Shown here piece after piece: positions 11,577 to 23,807 of a stretch of DNA of 64,000 nt. Origin of the DNA: Edaphochlamys debaryana. Taxonomy: Eukaryota; Chlorophyta; Chlorophyceae; Chlamydomonadales. How positions within the stretch are numbered: position 1 is the stretch's first letter; each line of letters begins with the position of its first letter. Location: NCBI GenBank assembly GCA_016858145.1, contig JAEHOE010000015.1, positions 1,302,001 to 1,366,000 on the forward strand, in the 5' to 3' direction. Below the pieces are notes generated by a model. It saw only the letters and a program-made list of their open reading frames with translations. It did no database searches and was not told the origin of the DNA. The translations under genes were made by a program, and so were the position numbers.

Positions 11577-12383
11577 CTATGCCCGCCGTGTGCGCCTGCT
11601 TGCTCCGCGTCCCGCGCCCGAGTCCTCATCTTCCTCTGCGCCGCCACCGGCCTGGGCTCCGCTGCTGGCCGCTGGTGCAGCCCGCTGTAGGAAGGGGGTG
11701 GAGAGGAGGAAGCGGCATGAGCACCAGATGCGTTGAAAAGCGCGTGTATAGCCCGCACCCAGCCGGCAGTCGGCTTGTGATGAAGGCACCGCTGCCTTGT
11801 ACAACCCCACCCACTGCTTGCATTGGTGCTACACTAGACACTTACCTTCTCGTCCGGCCATATGAAGCCCTTGCACACGCCGACCATCAGCATTACCCAG
11901 AAGACAGCAATGGAGCCGTACAGACGCTGTTGCTCAGGGTCCGACGAATCCTGGATCACGGGCATTAGGTATCCGATGCCGAGTAGCCCAAGGCTGAAGA
12001 AGAGAAGCGTGTAGCCAATCTTGTTGGACGTTACGCCAGATGGTCTGCAGGGGCCCAGGGGCCGGGAGGGGTGCCAGGGGGGTGGGGGTGGGGGTGGGGG
12101 GAGCGGGCAGGCTACTCCCCACGAGCCAGGGCGCTGAAGCTCATATGTAGGTCGTAATTCGTGCGAAGTCCCCATTTGCAATTGCACGCCCCGGACGGAG
12201 GCGCAGCTGGCTGTGGATGGCCGATGAATGCGCAGACGCGCCTAGCATTGCCGCATAAACTATTATACCTAGGCTTCCAAGATAAGCGCAAGGGAACTAT
12301 CGCGCTTCGTGTAAGTCTCACCTAGACGCAATTGCAATCGGCGCGGCTGCGATAGCCGGTGCACTGTCTGCCTTGGGCGCCAT
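11577..12383 (-). CDS. Small two-TM membrane protein of unknown function
   Basis: Three exons (12322-12383, 11846-12044, 11577-11684) give about 122 aa with phases 2 and 0. The splice sites are good, including a perfect gtaagt donor after exon 2. An Ala-rich N-terminus (MAPKADSAPAIAAAPIAIAS) precedes two hydrophobic segments at about residues 31-50 (YTLLFFSLGLLGIGYLM) and 64-82 (YGSIAVFWVMLMVGVCKGF). A short loop with DSSDPEQQRLYG joins them. The third exon is an acidic-then-basic tail (AEEDEDSG to RRTRRA). The hairpin is protein-like and looks conserved, but I do not recognise the family. It is divergent from the giant longin-like gene, about 205 bases apart. Confidence 0.68.
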
Positions 12384-12588
12384 GGTGTCAGCTTTTATGA
12401 AGTGAATATCAGGGTCTGCCGCACGCGACAGAGCTGCTTCGGTCAACAATCCCGCATTGCAGCGACAGCTTGCGCATTGAGCCCTGCTGTAAGGCTCGGA
12501 GCTGCCTGTAGCGCCTTGCATACACATACGTAAAATGGCGACGACAATTGATGTGCTGGGCCTGCCCCCACACCGCTAGCAAGGGGGC
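12384..12588. promoter_or_regulatory. Short divergent promoter region
   Basis: Only about 205 bases separate the start codons of the two-TM gene (minus) and the giant longin-like gene (plus). The pair therefore probably shares a bidirectional promoter and may be co-expressed. No specific element was identified. Confidence 0.45.
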
Positions 12589-15500
12589 ATGGCGACGCTT
12601 CTCGGACAGCCGACGAGTCAACAGCCCTTCCTGGGCCTGGCCATATGTGCGGACACCCAGCGCAACGGCCTCCCGATATGGACCTCTCCACAGCTGGCTG
12701 GTGCGGCACCAGCGCTGGCCGACTGGACAAGCGCATGCCAAGCCGCGTCGCTGGCCGCGTCTGGCTCCGGCGCAGGGATCCTTCAGCTGCAAAAGCACGC
12801 CATCGGCTACCAGACGTCGTCTCATGGCTACGTGGCGGTGGTGCTGTGCGAGCCGACCGTGGCCCTCTCCAGCGTGCGCCTGAAGCTGGCGGAGCTGCTG
12901 AACGTGGTGGACCTCCTGCTGGGCCCGCAGCTGACCGCACTTTTCGCAGCAGCATCAACCCCAGAAGCCCTGCATAAGCGCCTGGCGAAGAAGAAGTACG
13001 TGCTGCAGGTGGGGGGACGGAAGGCAAGGGGCAGCGGCGACGGCAAGCTACCGCTGGAGTGCCCGAAAGGGTTGTCAATCCGGGGCGGCCTGGGGCGACG
13101 TGCCTTTTCCCACGGTCCCACCCTCCTGACTTGTATCCCCGTCACCAGGTTCTCGCTGAGGAAGCAGCCTCCAGCCGTGGAGCAGGCCGCGCCGCACCGC
13201 CTGCAGGCGCCCTCGAGGCGCTCCTGCTCCGCCGCTTGGCGTCTGGGCCCACCGCCCTGCCGCCCGCGCGGGGCCCCGCCGCAGCCCTGCTGCCAGAGCC
13301 CGTGGCCTCCGCATTCAGGGAGCTGCGCAACTGCACCCACCCCCGCATCAGCAGCCACCACCTGGACCTCACGGCACCCGCCGCCGAGCTCAGCGAGCAG
13401 GCGACGGGCTCTGGCGCGGCGCCGCTGCCGCGGCCCGGCCCCGCCGCAGTGCTGTTCTCGGACGTCACTCCCATGGATGCCGCTGGCTCGGGCCTGGCGG
13501 GGCTGTCTTCAGGGTCCGTGGGCACCATGCGGGCAGCGGCGGACATGGTCCGGCCGCCCGACAGCCAGCTGTGGGCGCTGCTGCTGACGGAGCTGCAGGT
13601 GCGCGGCTTGCAGTAGCTAGGTGTCGTCATGGAGCTGGTACCGTAGGGGTTACTTAGCGCCAGGGGAGTTGAGTAGCAGTAGTACAGCAGGCTGCGTCAG
13701 CCACAGTGCTAACCCGACCCGATCCGTGCGCAGGCCCTGGACGATGACGGCGGGCTGGCGTGGGTGTCTCAGTCTGGCGGCACGGAGGCGAGCCGCCGTC
13801 GGCGCCACTGCAGCATCGACCTGTCCTCCCTGCAGCCGGGCCTCACAGTCTCAGCCGTCACGATGCGCCTCTGCGCGCCGTCCACCGCTGGCGGCCCTGG
13901 GCCCATCGCCAAGAGCGGCACCGGCCGCCGCAGCTCCTCCGCTGCGGGCACTATGGCGGCGGCTGCGGCAGCTGCACCCGTCCGCCGCTACAGCCGGGTG
14001 GCCCTAGTGCTGGTTTACGTGCTCGAGGACGAGGAGAGTGTGGCGGCGCTGTTCCGAGGCGACGGCGGCGGCCTGGCGGAGACTGTACGGCAGGCAGGGT
14101 TCCGCGGACTGCCGTACAGTGTCGCCGTCGGGGCCCGCGCGGCGCCGCCGTCCGCCCTGCAGGCGCTGGATGCCGCGGCGGCGCTGTACGAGGCGGCGTT
14201 CCCTGTGTCCGCAGCGCCGCTGTGGGAGGAGGCTCGGGGCGGTCAGCCCTCTGCAGTGGCGGAGCCGGCGCCCGCGGCGGCTCTCACCTCCGCGCCCGCG
14301 GCAGAGCCGAAGCCGCGGCCGTGGATGGGTGCGGAGCCACAGCAGAAACCCTCCGCGCCTGGTCCACATCAGCCGCAGCCGGCGGCAGCAGCAGCATTGC
14401 AGGAGCTGGCCCCAGTGCTGGAGGTCACATCGCCTCCCCGCACGCGCCCCGTGCCGGTACCTGCCCCAGGAGCCCCGGTCCCCAGCGGCACACTCCCGGC
14501 TTCAGAGCCCGGCGGAGAGTTGTCAGCTGCTACAGCCTCAGCTGCGGGTGCCGGCGCGTCCACCTCGGACCGTCAGTCCGCTGATGGCCCGAAGCCTTTG
14601 GGCCTGGGAGCCGGCGGGCCTGGGCAGCGGCAGCGGCGGCCGGGGCCGCTGGCTGCTTCCGGGGCCAGTGCTGGCGCAGGGCCCAGCACAGGCGGCCGAG
14701 TGGTTGGGACCAAGGGCGGGGCCATTCCTGATTGGATGCTGGCGAGCAGCAGCAACAGCGACGAGGGAAGCAAGGAGGGGCCCGGCGCGGGCGGCAAGGC
14801 GGAGGCAAGCGGCTCGCCCAGCAGCCTGAGCAGCCCTGGCAGCAGCGACCACGGCGGCTATGGGGGAGATTCGGGCGAAGGCGAGGGCAAGGGCCGCGGG
14901 GAAGGCCTCGACTTACCAGGCCTCGAGGCGCTGGAAGCCCAGGCGGAGGCTGAAGAGAGCAGTGACGAACAGGCGCAGTCAGAGTCTTCGTTCCAAGCCG
15001 GCAGGGCTGCACGCGGTGTCACCGAATCAGCCGCTGGGGTTCGAGCCGGCGTGGTTGCTGCCGCAACGGTCCCTGCCGCCAAGGCCGCGGCGCTGTCGAC
15101 AGCTTCGGCTGCGCCGGCCCCCGCTGCAGCTCAAGGGGCCGCACCCTCTGGCGGGAGCGCGCCTGGGGTCCAGCCGGGTCCAGGGTCGGGCCCCGTGGTC
15201 CTCGGTAAGCCCCCGCTCGCACCGCAGGTCCAGGCGCCTCGTTCCGTCCTCGGCGGGCCCCTGGCAGGCCTCTTTGCGTCAGCGCTGCAGCCCAAACGCG
15301 CCGCCCCGCAGCAGCAGGACCCCCTGCTGCAGCCTGTCTCGCAGCCACCGCCAGCGCCCCACCATGGCCCTCTCGGCAAGCTTGCAGCGGCTGTGGGGCT
15401 CGGTGCAATGTCCGGCGCCTCAGCGCCCAAGCCGGCAGCGGCCACAGCAGCAGCGTCCTCCACGAGCCCCGCACCGGCCGAAGTCCCAGCCCCGGCCCCT

Positions 15501-18500
15501 GCGGCGTCGGTAATTGCGGTGGCTGCGGCCCCTCCGCCTATGTTCAGCACGCACCGAAACCCTCTGGCCGAGGAGTCGTCAGCCGACGAAGAGGAGCTGC
15601 TCGCCTACAAGCCCAGCTCCTCCACGGCCGCTTCCGCACCGCCGCCAGGCCAGCTCTCCGCGAAGGCCCTGCAGACGTCCGCCCAGCAGGCCGCGGCCAC
15701 CCCAGGGACCGGCTCCGGGACGCCCCCCATCAAGCCAACCAGGAGCGGCATGCCCCTGCTCTCCCTCATGCAACCCCTGGGGGCCTCTGGCAGCGGGAGG
15801 GACTTCGCAGCCCTCCACCAAGAGCTCGTTCCGCCATCACCCCACCAAGCGCCGGCCCTGGCCTCGCCTGCGACCGCCTCCGCCGCCTCGCCCCGGGCTG
15901 GGGCCGGCGCCGGAGGCGCTGCGGCCAGCGCCGGTGCGCCTCCTGCACCCTTCCGGAGCCATGCGCTGGCTGGCGGGTCGTCCTTCTCAAGCGAAGACGA
16001 CAACGTTGGGGAGACGCTGGGGGAGCTGCTGGGCTTGGGGGCCAGCCGGCGGGGCAGCATCGCCATGGCCCAGGGCTCCGCCACGAGGCCGGCGGCGCCT
16101 GCGGGGGAGGCGCCCGACCTCCACCCCGCGCTCACGCTGCGGCGCAGCAGCAGTAGCAGCAGCTTCGGAAGCGGCGGCGGTGCCGGGCCTCTGGCTACTG
16201 CGACGACAGCCCCGTCCCTAGCGGCATCGCGCCAGCAGCTGCCGTCGTCCGGCGATGCCGCGGCAACGGCAACAGCCGCGGCTGGGGTGGCCGCTGGAGC
16301 GGGCACGCTTGCGGCTGCCGCAGCGGCGAGCGGTGCGGGTCCGGAGGCGGCGGTAGCCGGGCACAGCCGTTACGACTCCGCGCTCAGCAGCAGCAGCAGC
16401 CCACGTCTGCCACGCGCCTCCAGCGGCGCCGCCACTGCCGGCCCGGAGGCCAGCGGCCGCACCGAGGGCGCCACGAGCGATGGCACCAGCCTCGGCCCCA
16501 CGCCCCAGGCGTCCATGGGAAGGGAGGCGTCAGGCGGGCCTTCACCCGACGGCCGCACATCGGCGGCCGCCCTGTCGGGCACGCCGAGCCGCCTGGCAGA
16601 CCAAGACGTGGTCGTCACAGCCTCTGTGGAGGTGGGCGCTGCTACCGACGCAGGGCGGCCAGGCCCGGGCGCCACCGAGTCACGCGCTGCCATCGCCGGC
16701 GGGCCAAGCAGCAAGGCCATCACAGCCATGGCCGCCCCCGCCGCCGCTGCCACGGCATCCGCCGCGGCCTCCCAGAAGCAGCTGCCGTCTGGGCCCTCTC
16801 AGCGCTCCGTCGGAAGCGGACAGTCCAGCGCCCACGGAGCGGCTCCGGTGGCAGCAGTCACCGAGACTGTGCCCGTGCCCCCGCCAGCGCGGTCGTCACT
16901 TTCCGTGAGCAGTAGCAGTAGCAGCGGCAGTAGCAGGTCAGTCCACAGCAGCGCAAGCTCCCAACGCGCCAGCCGCCGCGCCAGCTGGAGCCGAGGAGAT
17001 GCGGTCGCCACCGCGCCGCCCGGGCCATCGCCCGGACTGCCCATGGAGCAGACGCCGGGGCTGCAAACAGCTGCTGGCTCACTCGAACCTGCTGGGGCCC
17101 CCGCAGGGCTGTCCAGCAAAACTCTGACAGCCTCAGAGCGTTCATCCCTGGCCTCGCTAGCAGCAGGCACGGCTGTGGCGTCAGCGCCTCCTGCGCCTGG
17201 CTCGCTTCAGCCGTCTTCGAAGAGCCTGTTGGCATCCGCGGGCGACACATCATCCACGCAAGCTTCTTCCGTCACCCTCGCGTCGGTCGACGTCCCCACC
17301 GCCGCCTCAACTCCACAGCTGGCTGGGCCCGCTACCACGGCGACGGCCGTGTCTGCAGCCGCAGGCGTGCTGGCGGCCGGAGCCGTCGTAGCCCCGTGGG
17401 ACCGTGCAGGCTCTGCGGAGTCAGCCGCGTTGGCATCAACGGCAGGCGTGTCCTCGTCGGGTGCACCGTCTGCAGAGCCCTCAGTCGGCGTGCCATTGGG
17501 GCCGACGCCAACAGGGCCCTCCGCCCACACCTCGGCCACCCAGCTGTCGCCTGCTGGCCCCTCCGCGCAGCCCTGTTCTGCCAAGCTCGAGTCGGCAGCG
17601 CCCTTCGCCCAGACCTCAGTGGCCCAGAGCCCAGCTGCAGCAGCCTTCGGAATCTCAGTCCCGTCGGCCCAAGCGTCTCTTTCAACGCTAGGCCCCGGCG
17701 CCACTGCTGTACCGCCGCCTGTTGGAGCAGCGTCTAGGGGCGAAATGCAGCACCCTGTGTCGGCATCCACCGCTCAACCGCCAGCAACATTCGCAGCCGC
17801 GGGCCCCGCATCCGAGCCCAGCTCTGGCACCGGCTCTCGTGCCGTGTCGTCAAAGACGCTTGCATCGGCCCAGCCGTCCTCGGCAGCTGCTGTGGGTGCG
17901 CCGCCAAGCTCGCAGGCCTCAGGGCCGGAGGTCTCAGCACCAGCACTATTGCGGCCCTCGACAGCGGAAGCGTCAGCAGCCAACATGCCCCAGCCTTCCA
18001 TCCGCTCCGGTGCATCCGGACGGTTGCTGACTGGACCGCCCACGGCCGAGCCGTCTGCAATTGGTGCGGAGGCATCGGGCCTGACGAGCGCTGCACCTCC
18101 CATGCCAGCTGCACCTCCCGCCGGCTTGCCCGCCATGGAGCCGTCTGCTGCTGCGCCCTCCAAGGTTTCATCGGCCCGGCCTTCGGCGTCTGGCACCGCC
18201 TCCGTGCCCTCAGCCTCGGGCGGCGCTGGGAGCCCCACGCCGGCGGGTGAGGCGTCGGCAGCGGCTGCCGCCTCCGCCCGGCGCTCGGCGTCTGGAACCG
18301 CCTCAGCCGCGCCCGAGACGCAACCGAACGCCGCCGTATCCCCCCTCACACCACCGCCTGCTGGCACTGCGGCGGCAGGGGCCCCGCCCGTGCCCGTGCC
18401 CGCTTTCGCAGCTGCGTCTGCCACAGCGCCCCCCGCCGCCCCGCTGGCCGTTGGCCCCTCCCGGGCCCGACTCCTGGCGGCGTCACAAGCCCAACCGCCG

Positions 18501-21500
18501 GACGGGTCCTGGTCCGTGGCTAGTTCCATGGCCACCCTCATGGTCGGCAGCGTCAACCACACGGAGGCCGGCGGCGCGGAATCGGGCGCTGACGTAGCCA
18601 TCGGGCGGAGAGCTGCAGGCCACTCACAGGGCGACCGAGCAGCGGTCGAGGCGGTTGGTGCTTTGGCAGAGGCTGAGCGCAGCCTGGGTGCGGCACCGCC
18701 GGTGACGCTGTCGGCGGTGGCGGCAGCGCTGGCCTCGCAAGGCGCGGTGCCGGGCGCCTCGGCAGTCGCGACTGCGGCATCCAGCCGCAGCGTTGGGGCC
18801 TCCTCCACCACGCCCGTCAGCCGTCGCCGTGGCCTCGACGAGCGGGACGAAGGCCGCCGCCGCCGCTCCCACAGCCCCCGGCACAGCCGCCACAGGCGTC
18901 GGTCGCCCTCGCCCTCGTCGTCCTCCTCTTCACCATCCTCCCGCTCCTCCTCTCCGCCTTCCTCGCATCGGCGCGGCCACCGCCACCGCCGGCACCGGCG
19001 CTCTCGCAGCCGCCACCGCCACCGCAGCCCCAGCTCCCGCCACCACGGCCGCCACCACGGCCACCACCACCACCACCACCGCCACCATCGCCCCTCCCGG
19101 CGTCACGACTACGCATCGAGCTCCTCCCCAACCTCCGCCTCCGCCTCCTCATCCTCCGCTGCCACAGACTACCAGACCGTCATGATGCCACCGGGCTGGC
19201 CCGTGCAGCCGCCCGTGGTGTTTCCCTTCCCGCGCGCCCGGCGGAGCCCCCGCAGGCAGCGGCAGGTGATCACAGTCATGCCCCCGCCCTGGTACTACCC
19301 GCCCCACACCCACGTGCCGGCCTACGCCACAGCCGAGGGCGCCGTCGCCGCCGCAGCAGCCGCAACCGCAACCGCAGCGGCAGCCATTGCTAGCGGTGAC
19401 GTGGCAGCATCGTTCGCGTCGGCAGCGCCCGCGCTGGCGACCTACACCCCGTACCCCCTCCCGCCGCGGCCGGACGGCCCGCCCCAGCCTGCCCCGGCTG
19501 CGCCGCCTCCCCAGCCGCCGCTGCGCCCGCCCGGCGCCGGCCTGCGCCCGCCGGCGAGGCGCGTCGCCGAGTGGGCCGCGGACCCGCACTCCGCGCCCCG
19601 CGGACCCCTGCGGCTGCTGCCCCAGGAGCTGCGTGCAGCCACGCCACTGACGGCCTTCGGACTGGGCCTGAGGGACGCGGTGCACCTGGTAGGGGCCTCC
19701 GTGGGCGCCTCGCTGGATGCAGCGGCAGCCGCAGCCGCCGCAGGCGCAAGCGGCATGGCGTGGTCCCGGGAGCCGTCCGAGGCGGGGGCAGGGCCGGGCC
19801 TGGAGGAGCGAGGGCGGCAGCGGGAGGAGGGCATGCAAGCGGTCGACCCGGTGGAGGCCGTGGGCACGGCGGGGGTGGGGGTGGCGAGCGAGGAGAGCGA
19901 GCTGCTGGGGGCGGTGGTGGCGGCGCTGCGGGAGCCGCAGGGCGACGGCTCCAGCGGCGGAGGCGGCAGCAGCTACACCCGCAGCGGCGCCGCCACCGCC
20001 AGCGGCAGCAGCGGCGGGGGCAGCAGCAGCGGCGGAGGCTGGCAGCCACGCGTCAGCTCCACGGCCACATCCCCAAGGGGCATCGGCACTGCCGGCCCAG
20101 CGGCTCCAACTCGAGCCCCAGGCCCGGAGCACGCACCGGGTGAGCGACCCCGGCCCCTTGTCCGTGCGTCGGTGGAGGCGGCAGCGGCCGCAGCCGTGCC
20201 AGCTCTTGAGCGGGCTGGCGGCGGGGCCCAAGCCCAGAGCTTTGTTGACATCGCCGCCGCGGCGGCGGCGGCCGCCGCCGCGGCGGCGGTGGTCACAGCA
20301 CCCACGCAGACCCTGGTGGCGGCGCTGTTGGCGGCGCAGGGTGGTGCGAGCTCCCTGGCAGCAGTGGCAGGGCTACTGCCGGGGCAGCTCGCTTCCAGAG
20401 GTGTGGGCGGGTTCGCGTCGCCGCCTCACTCACCCTCGACCAGCGGCCACAACGGATGGCACCCTGGCACAGCCCCTTGGGTAAGCGGTGGTGACTAGGT
20501 CAGGCCTAGGACGTGTAAGGAGGGGCTCCGTGCGCGGTGCCTAGGCAGTGCCCATGGCTTCCTAAGGTCAGGGTGACTGCCTGCTGGCGTGGTTGGCGCG
20601 CCGTGTTTCTGCCTGCCCCACGGTCCCGTCACCCCGCTGTCCGTTCTCTACGCCCCCGCTACACACCATCTCACGACGCTCCCCTCCTCCTCCGTGTCCC
20701 TGCAGGGCGCTCGCCCGCATGCCCCCGCGCCCTGGCCCGGCACCGCCCCACACGAGCGGCCCTGGTGGCCGCACCACTCCCAGCAGTCCTACTACCCCAA
20801 CCACCCTCCGCACCCCGGCAGCTGGCCCGGGTACCACCAGCAATTCCCGCCGCCCGCGCCCTCCAGCCCCACACACGGCCACCCGCCCGCGCTAACACAA
20901 CCATTCGGCCATCATCCGCAACCCAGCCACCACCACCCCTACCACCCCCAGGCAGGGGCTCCGGCAAGGCCCCCTCCACCTCACTCCTTCCAGGCGCAGC
21001 GCCCACCCGCGCCTGCACCCCACCTACACCAGCGCGGTGCACCACACGCGGTCACCCACCGCCTGGCCCACGGCGGGGTGCGAGTGGGCCACCCACACCC
21101 CGCCCACCACCCGTACCGCAAGGGCCACGAGGGCTCCCCTCAGCCATCACCTCCGATGCCGGAGCCTCAGTCGCAGATGCAATCACCACCAAATGAACAC
21201 GTGGCCCCGGCCGGGAAGGACCACAGGCTCCAGCGGCTGGGCAGCAGCCAGGCAGGGGCCTCAGCTCAAGCCTCTCCGCGGGCGTTGCGCGAGGCCTTGC
21301 AGCCGCTGCACCGAAGCCGCCGGGGCGACGGCAGCGGCAGCCCTGCGGCCAGCGCCAGGGTCCTATCTGTGAGCTCCAGCCTCCGAGCAGGGGAAGCGCC
21401 AGGCCGGGAGGCACTCAGGTCGCTACCGCCAGGCGGCAAGGCCTCAGGGGCGGGCCCCGCATCACCGGCGCGGGCCAAGCAGATCGAAATGGCCAGGAAG

Positions 21501-22832
21501 ACGGCCGCTGCGTCGCAAACCCAGGCGACGTCAGAGGAGGGCCACACCACCGTGTCGGTGTCACGGCACTCATCGTCTTCCATGCTCCAGTCCTGGCCAG
21601 CTCAGCCGCCGCAGCCGCAGCCCCTGCCACCTAACAGGAGGAGCACCGCGGGGCCGGCCGCAGCCGCAGCCCCGACCGCCCCCACCGCGTTCCACCAGTC
21701 GCAGTTACCGGCTGAGCAACCGCACCGCCAGCCGCAGCACCCACCGCCGCCCCTGGCGCCGCCGCCCATGTACGGCAGTCGCCCGTACGGCACCATGGTG
21801 CCGTGGGTACGGGTTCTGTCGGGCGAGGTGGCCCACGTGCGGGCCGACCGACACCTGGCGGTGGTGGCGGACGGCGCTGCCGCCTATGAGGAGGCCTTCC
21901 CACAGGGGCTCGAGCCTGCGCCCCTCGTGGAAGACGTGGCTCGTGGGCCCTACCGCCTGTCTGACCCTGCGTCCCATGCTTCCGTCATGCGCCACGCACA
22001 GTCCTTCGCGCACGGCGGTTCCCAGCGAGGGCGGAGTCAGCACGGGGAACAGCCGCAGGGGCGGGAGCGGGAACGGGATCTGGGCTGGCAGGGCTCGGGG
22101 GTGGCATCCATTGCGGACTGGGGGCCGGGGGCGGCAGCGGGCCAGGCGGAGGCTTCGGCGGGCGGTGCATCTGGAGATGGGGCGCCAGGGGCGCGGCGGG
22201 CAACCGACCCTGGCAGCACAGGGAGCGGTCAGGACCCGGCGTGGGCGGAGCTGCGCGAGAGCCTCCAACAGCTGGGGCAGGCGCGGCCGAGTCTGCCGCC
22301 GAGCCGGCCGCCACTGCCTGGTGAGTCCCCCGCGGCCCCGCCTTTCGGCGTGCCTGCAGCGCCCCGCTCGCGGCGGGGCACTGGCGGCGACGTCGACGGA
22401 GGCAGCAGGGCCCCAAGCGACGGCCCATTGCCAGTGCTGAGGGCGGCTCCAAGAGGCGGCGAGTTGGGCCTCCCGGTTCCGAGGGGCCGGGCCGCATCAG
22501 CTGACGTCACGGCCGTCGCTGAGGCGGTTCTGGCTGCGTACGGCCGGCGGAGCTGGCAGGGCGCCAGGGAAGGGGGGCCAACGCGACAAGGCGCACGGGA
22601 GGAGAGCGGAGACTGGGAGCAAGGAGAAGGGCGCAGGCCCGTCGAGCCAGGCCGGGAGCAGCAGGCGCTGGGGTCTAGTCTGCAGGCAGCACGGCTTGGC
22701 GGGCATGGGCCGCCGCCGCAACAGAAGGAGCCCCGGGACTCGGCGGCACGGCTGAGCGCTGCGGTGCTGAGTGCGGCCGCACAGAGGCTGGAAGCGCTGG
22801 CTGCGCAACAACGGGCCGCGGGCAGCGATTGA
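12589..22832 (+). CDS. Giant (about 3,247 aa) disordered protein with FUZ/MON1/HPS1-type longin-like N-terminus and RS/His-rich block
   Basis: Four exons, all joined in phase 0: 12589-13008, 13149-13598, 13734-20480, 20706-22832. The N-terminal 140 residues contain LGLAICADTQRNGLPIW, then LQLQKHAIGYQT, GYVAVVLCEP, VRLKLAELLNVVDLLLGPQLTAL and HKRLAKKKYVLQ. By eye, the order of strands and helices and the G-x-P, LLxxV and KxxYxL positions resemble the first longin domain of Fuzzy (CPLANE) and MON1/HPS1. A second folded-looking stretch is YSRVALVLVYVLEDEESVAALFRG in exon 3. Most of the remainder is Ala/Ser/Pro-rich. At about 18820-19150 there is an Arg-Ser/His block (RRRRSHSPRHSRHRRRSP and a His run), and at about 20251-20289 a poly-Ala run. 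The last exon is His/Pro/Gln-rich with one ordered-looking patch (MVPWVRVLSGEVAHVRADRH). The gene model is firm; the FUZ-like assignment is a hypothesis. Confidence 0.6.
18820..19150 (+). repeat. RS/His-rich low-complexity coding block
   Basis: CGC/TCC/CAC-rich codons encode alternating Arg-Ser, Ser runs and a His run (HHHHHH) inside exon 3 of the giant gene. It is unlike the Ala/Pro background on either side. RS domains of this type are typical of proteins targeted to nuclear speckles or bound by SR-protein kinases. Confidence 0.7.
20251..20289 (+). repeat. GCC/GCG triplet run encoding poly-Ala
   Basis: A run of alternating GCC and GCG codons (with a near-palindromic gcggcggcg/gccgccgccg core) encodes about 13 consecutive alanines near the end of exon 3. 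It is likely to vary in length between strains. Confidence 0.7.
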
Positions 22833-23046
22833 GTGAGGCAGGCAGGACAACAGGGGGGCTAGGTGCTGAGACGCTGGGTGGGACATGGTATGGAATGAAC
22901 GCGGAGCAAAGGCATGAGGGGAAGCGTGCACACAACCTCGCGGGGGAAAGACAGACGAGTATGCATTGAGCACGGCGATATCATGGGCATGAGCACTGTT
23001 GGCATCTCTGTGCGGGAGGCTTAACTATGGCAACAAGGGCAGATGA
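22833..23046. other. Intergenic, 3' UTR of the giant gene
   Basis: There is no gene-like content between the stop at 22832 and the left border of the duplicated MAPK promoter. Confidence 0.5.
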
Positions 23047-23807
23047 GTAGGGACTGACCAGTCGACGGGGCGTGTGGGTAGCTAGGGGCCGCATCACATG
23101 GTGGCTTGGTAAAGGGATAATAGACCTGACCCTGGTGGTCGTCGAGACGACTGGTAGGACCCCTCGTGGGGCACAGACGTTCCAGGGTGCAAGAGACTGT
23201 GCCGATGCCAGGGATCCGAGGCGCACTTGCATGGCTTGCGCACGGGCGGGCTGGGCTGGGCTGTGCAGCTTCGGTCGCTCAAGCAGCCCATGTGATACTC
23301 AACCTGCTCTGTGTTCGTAGAAGAATTACTGTTGCCTGGGCACTGCCGCGGCTGCGGGCTTTCCGCGGGGAGGAAGGCAGGAAACGGCGGGCGGGGGCGG
23401 GCGGAACCTTGTGTTCGTGCCATCGTGTCGGCGCCCCTTCGGGTTGACGGCGCCCCTTCGGGTTGAGTGCCCTGAACACACATAAGCTGCATACGCTCAC
23501 TATAGGCTCATCAATCGCATGTGCTCACAAAGACGATGCCGCAACACTACGAGGACTCCCTAACCTCGCCGCGCACGCCAGGATTTGGTTCAGACGAGCT
23601 GCCGGAGAAGCAGAGTCACTGCCCAATAGAAGGAAGGGCACGATGGCTAGTTCAGGGCAACGTTTATGACTTGGCGACCCGGTACCTCCCCACCGGACGG
23701 ATTCTCGGGCGGCAAAAGCTCGGGGGCGGAGCTGTGCTCTGCGCTGACAACGCCGCCGAGGACCCGGGCGAGCGCGTCGCTGTGAAGACCATTCAGTTCT
23801 CTTCGGT
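23047..23807 (+). repeat. Segmental duplication, copy 2 (in place at the MAPK gene)
   Basis: This is the partner of 10371-11124. It contains the region upstream of the MAPK start and the first 80-odd codons. Relative to copy 1 it carries an extra tandem copy of a 19-base unit (CGGCGCCCCTTCGGGTTGA) near 23428-23466, and it has ATG rather than TTG at the start used by the kinase. Because the full gene continues from this copy, it is the likely source. Confidence 0.85.

Noticed and set aside
13764..20498. Long antisense and shifted frames across the giant gene (several over 200 codons)
   Set aside because: They are shadows of GC-rich codon usage; only the plus frame joins in phase with good splice sites on both sides.
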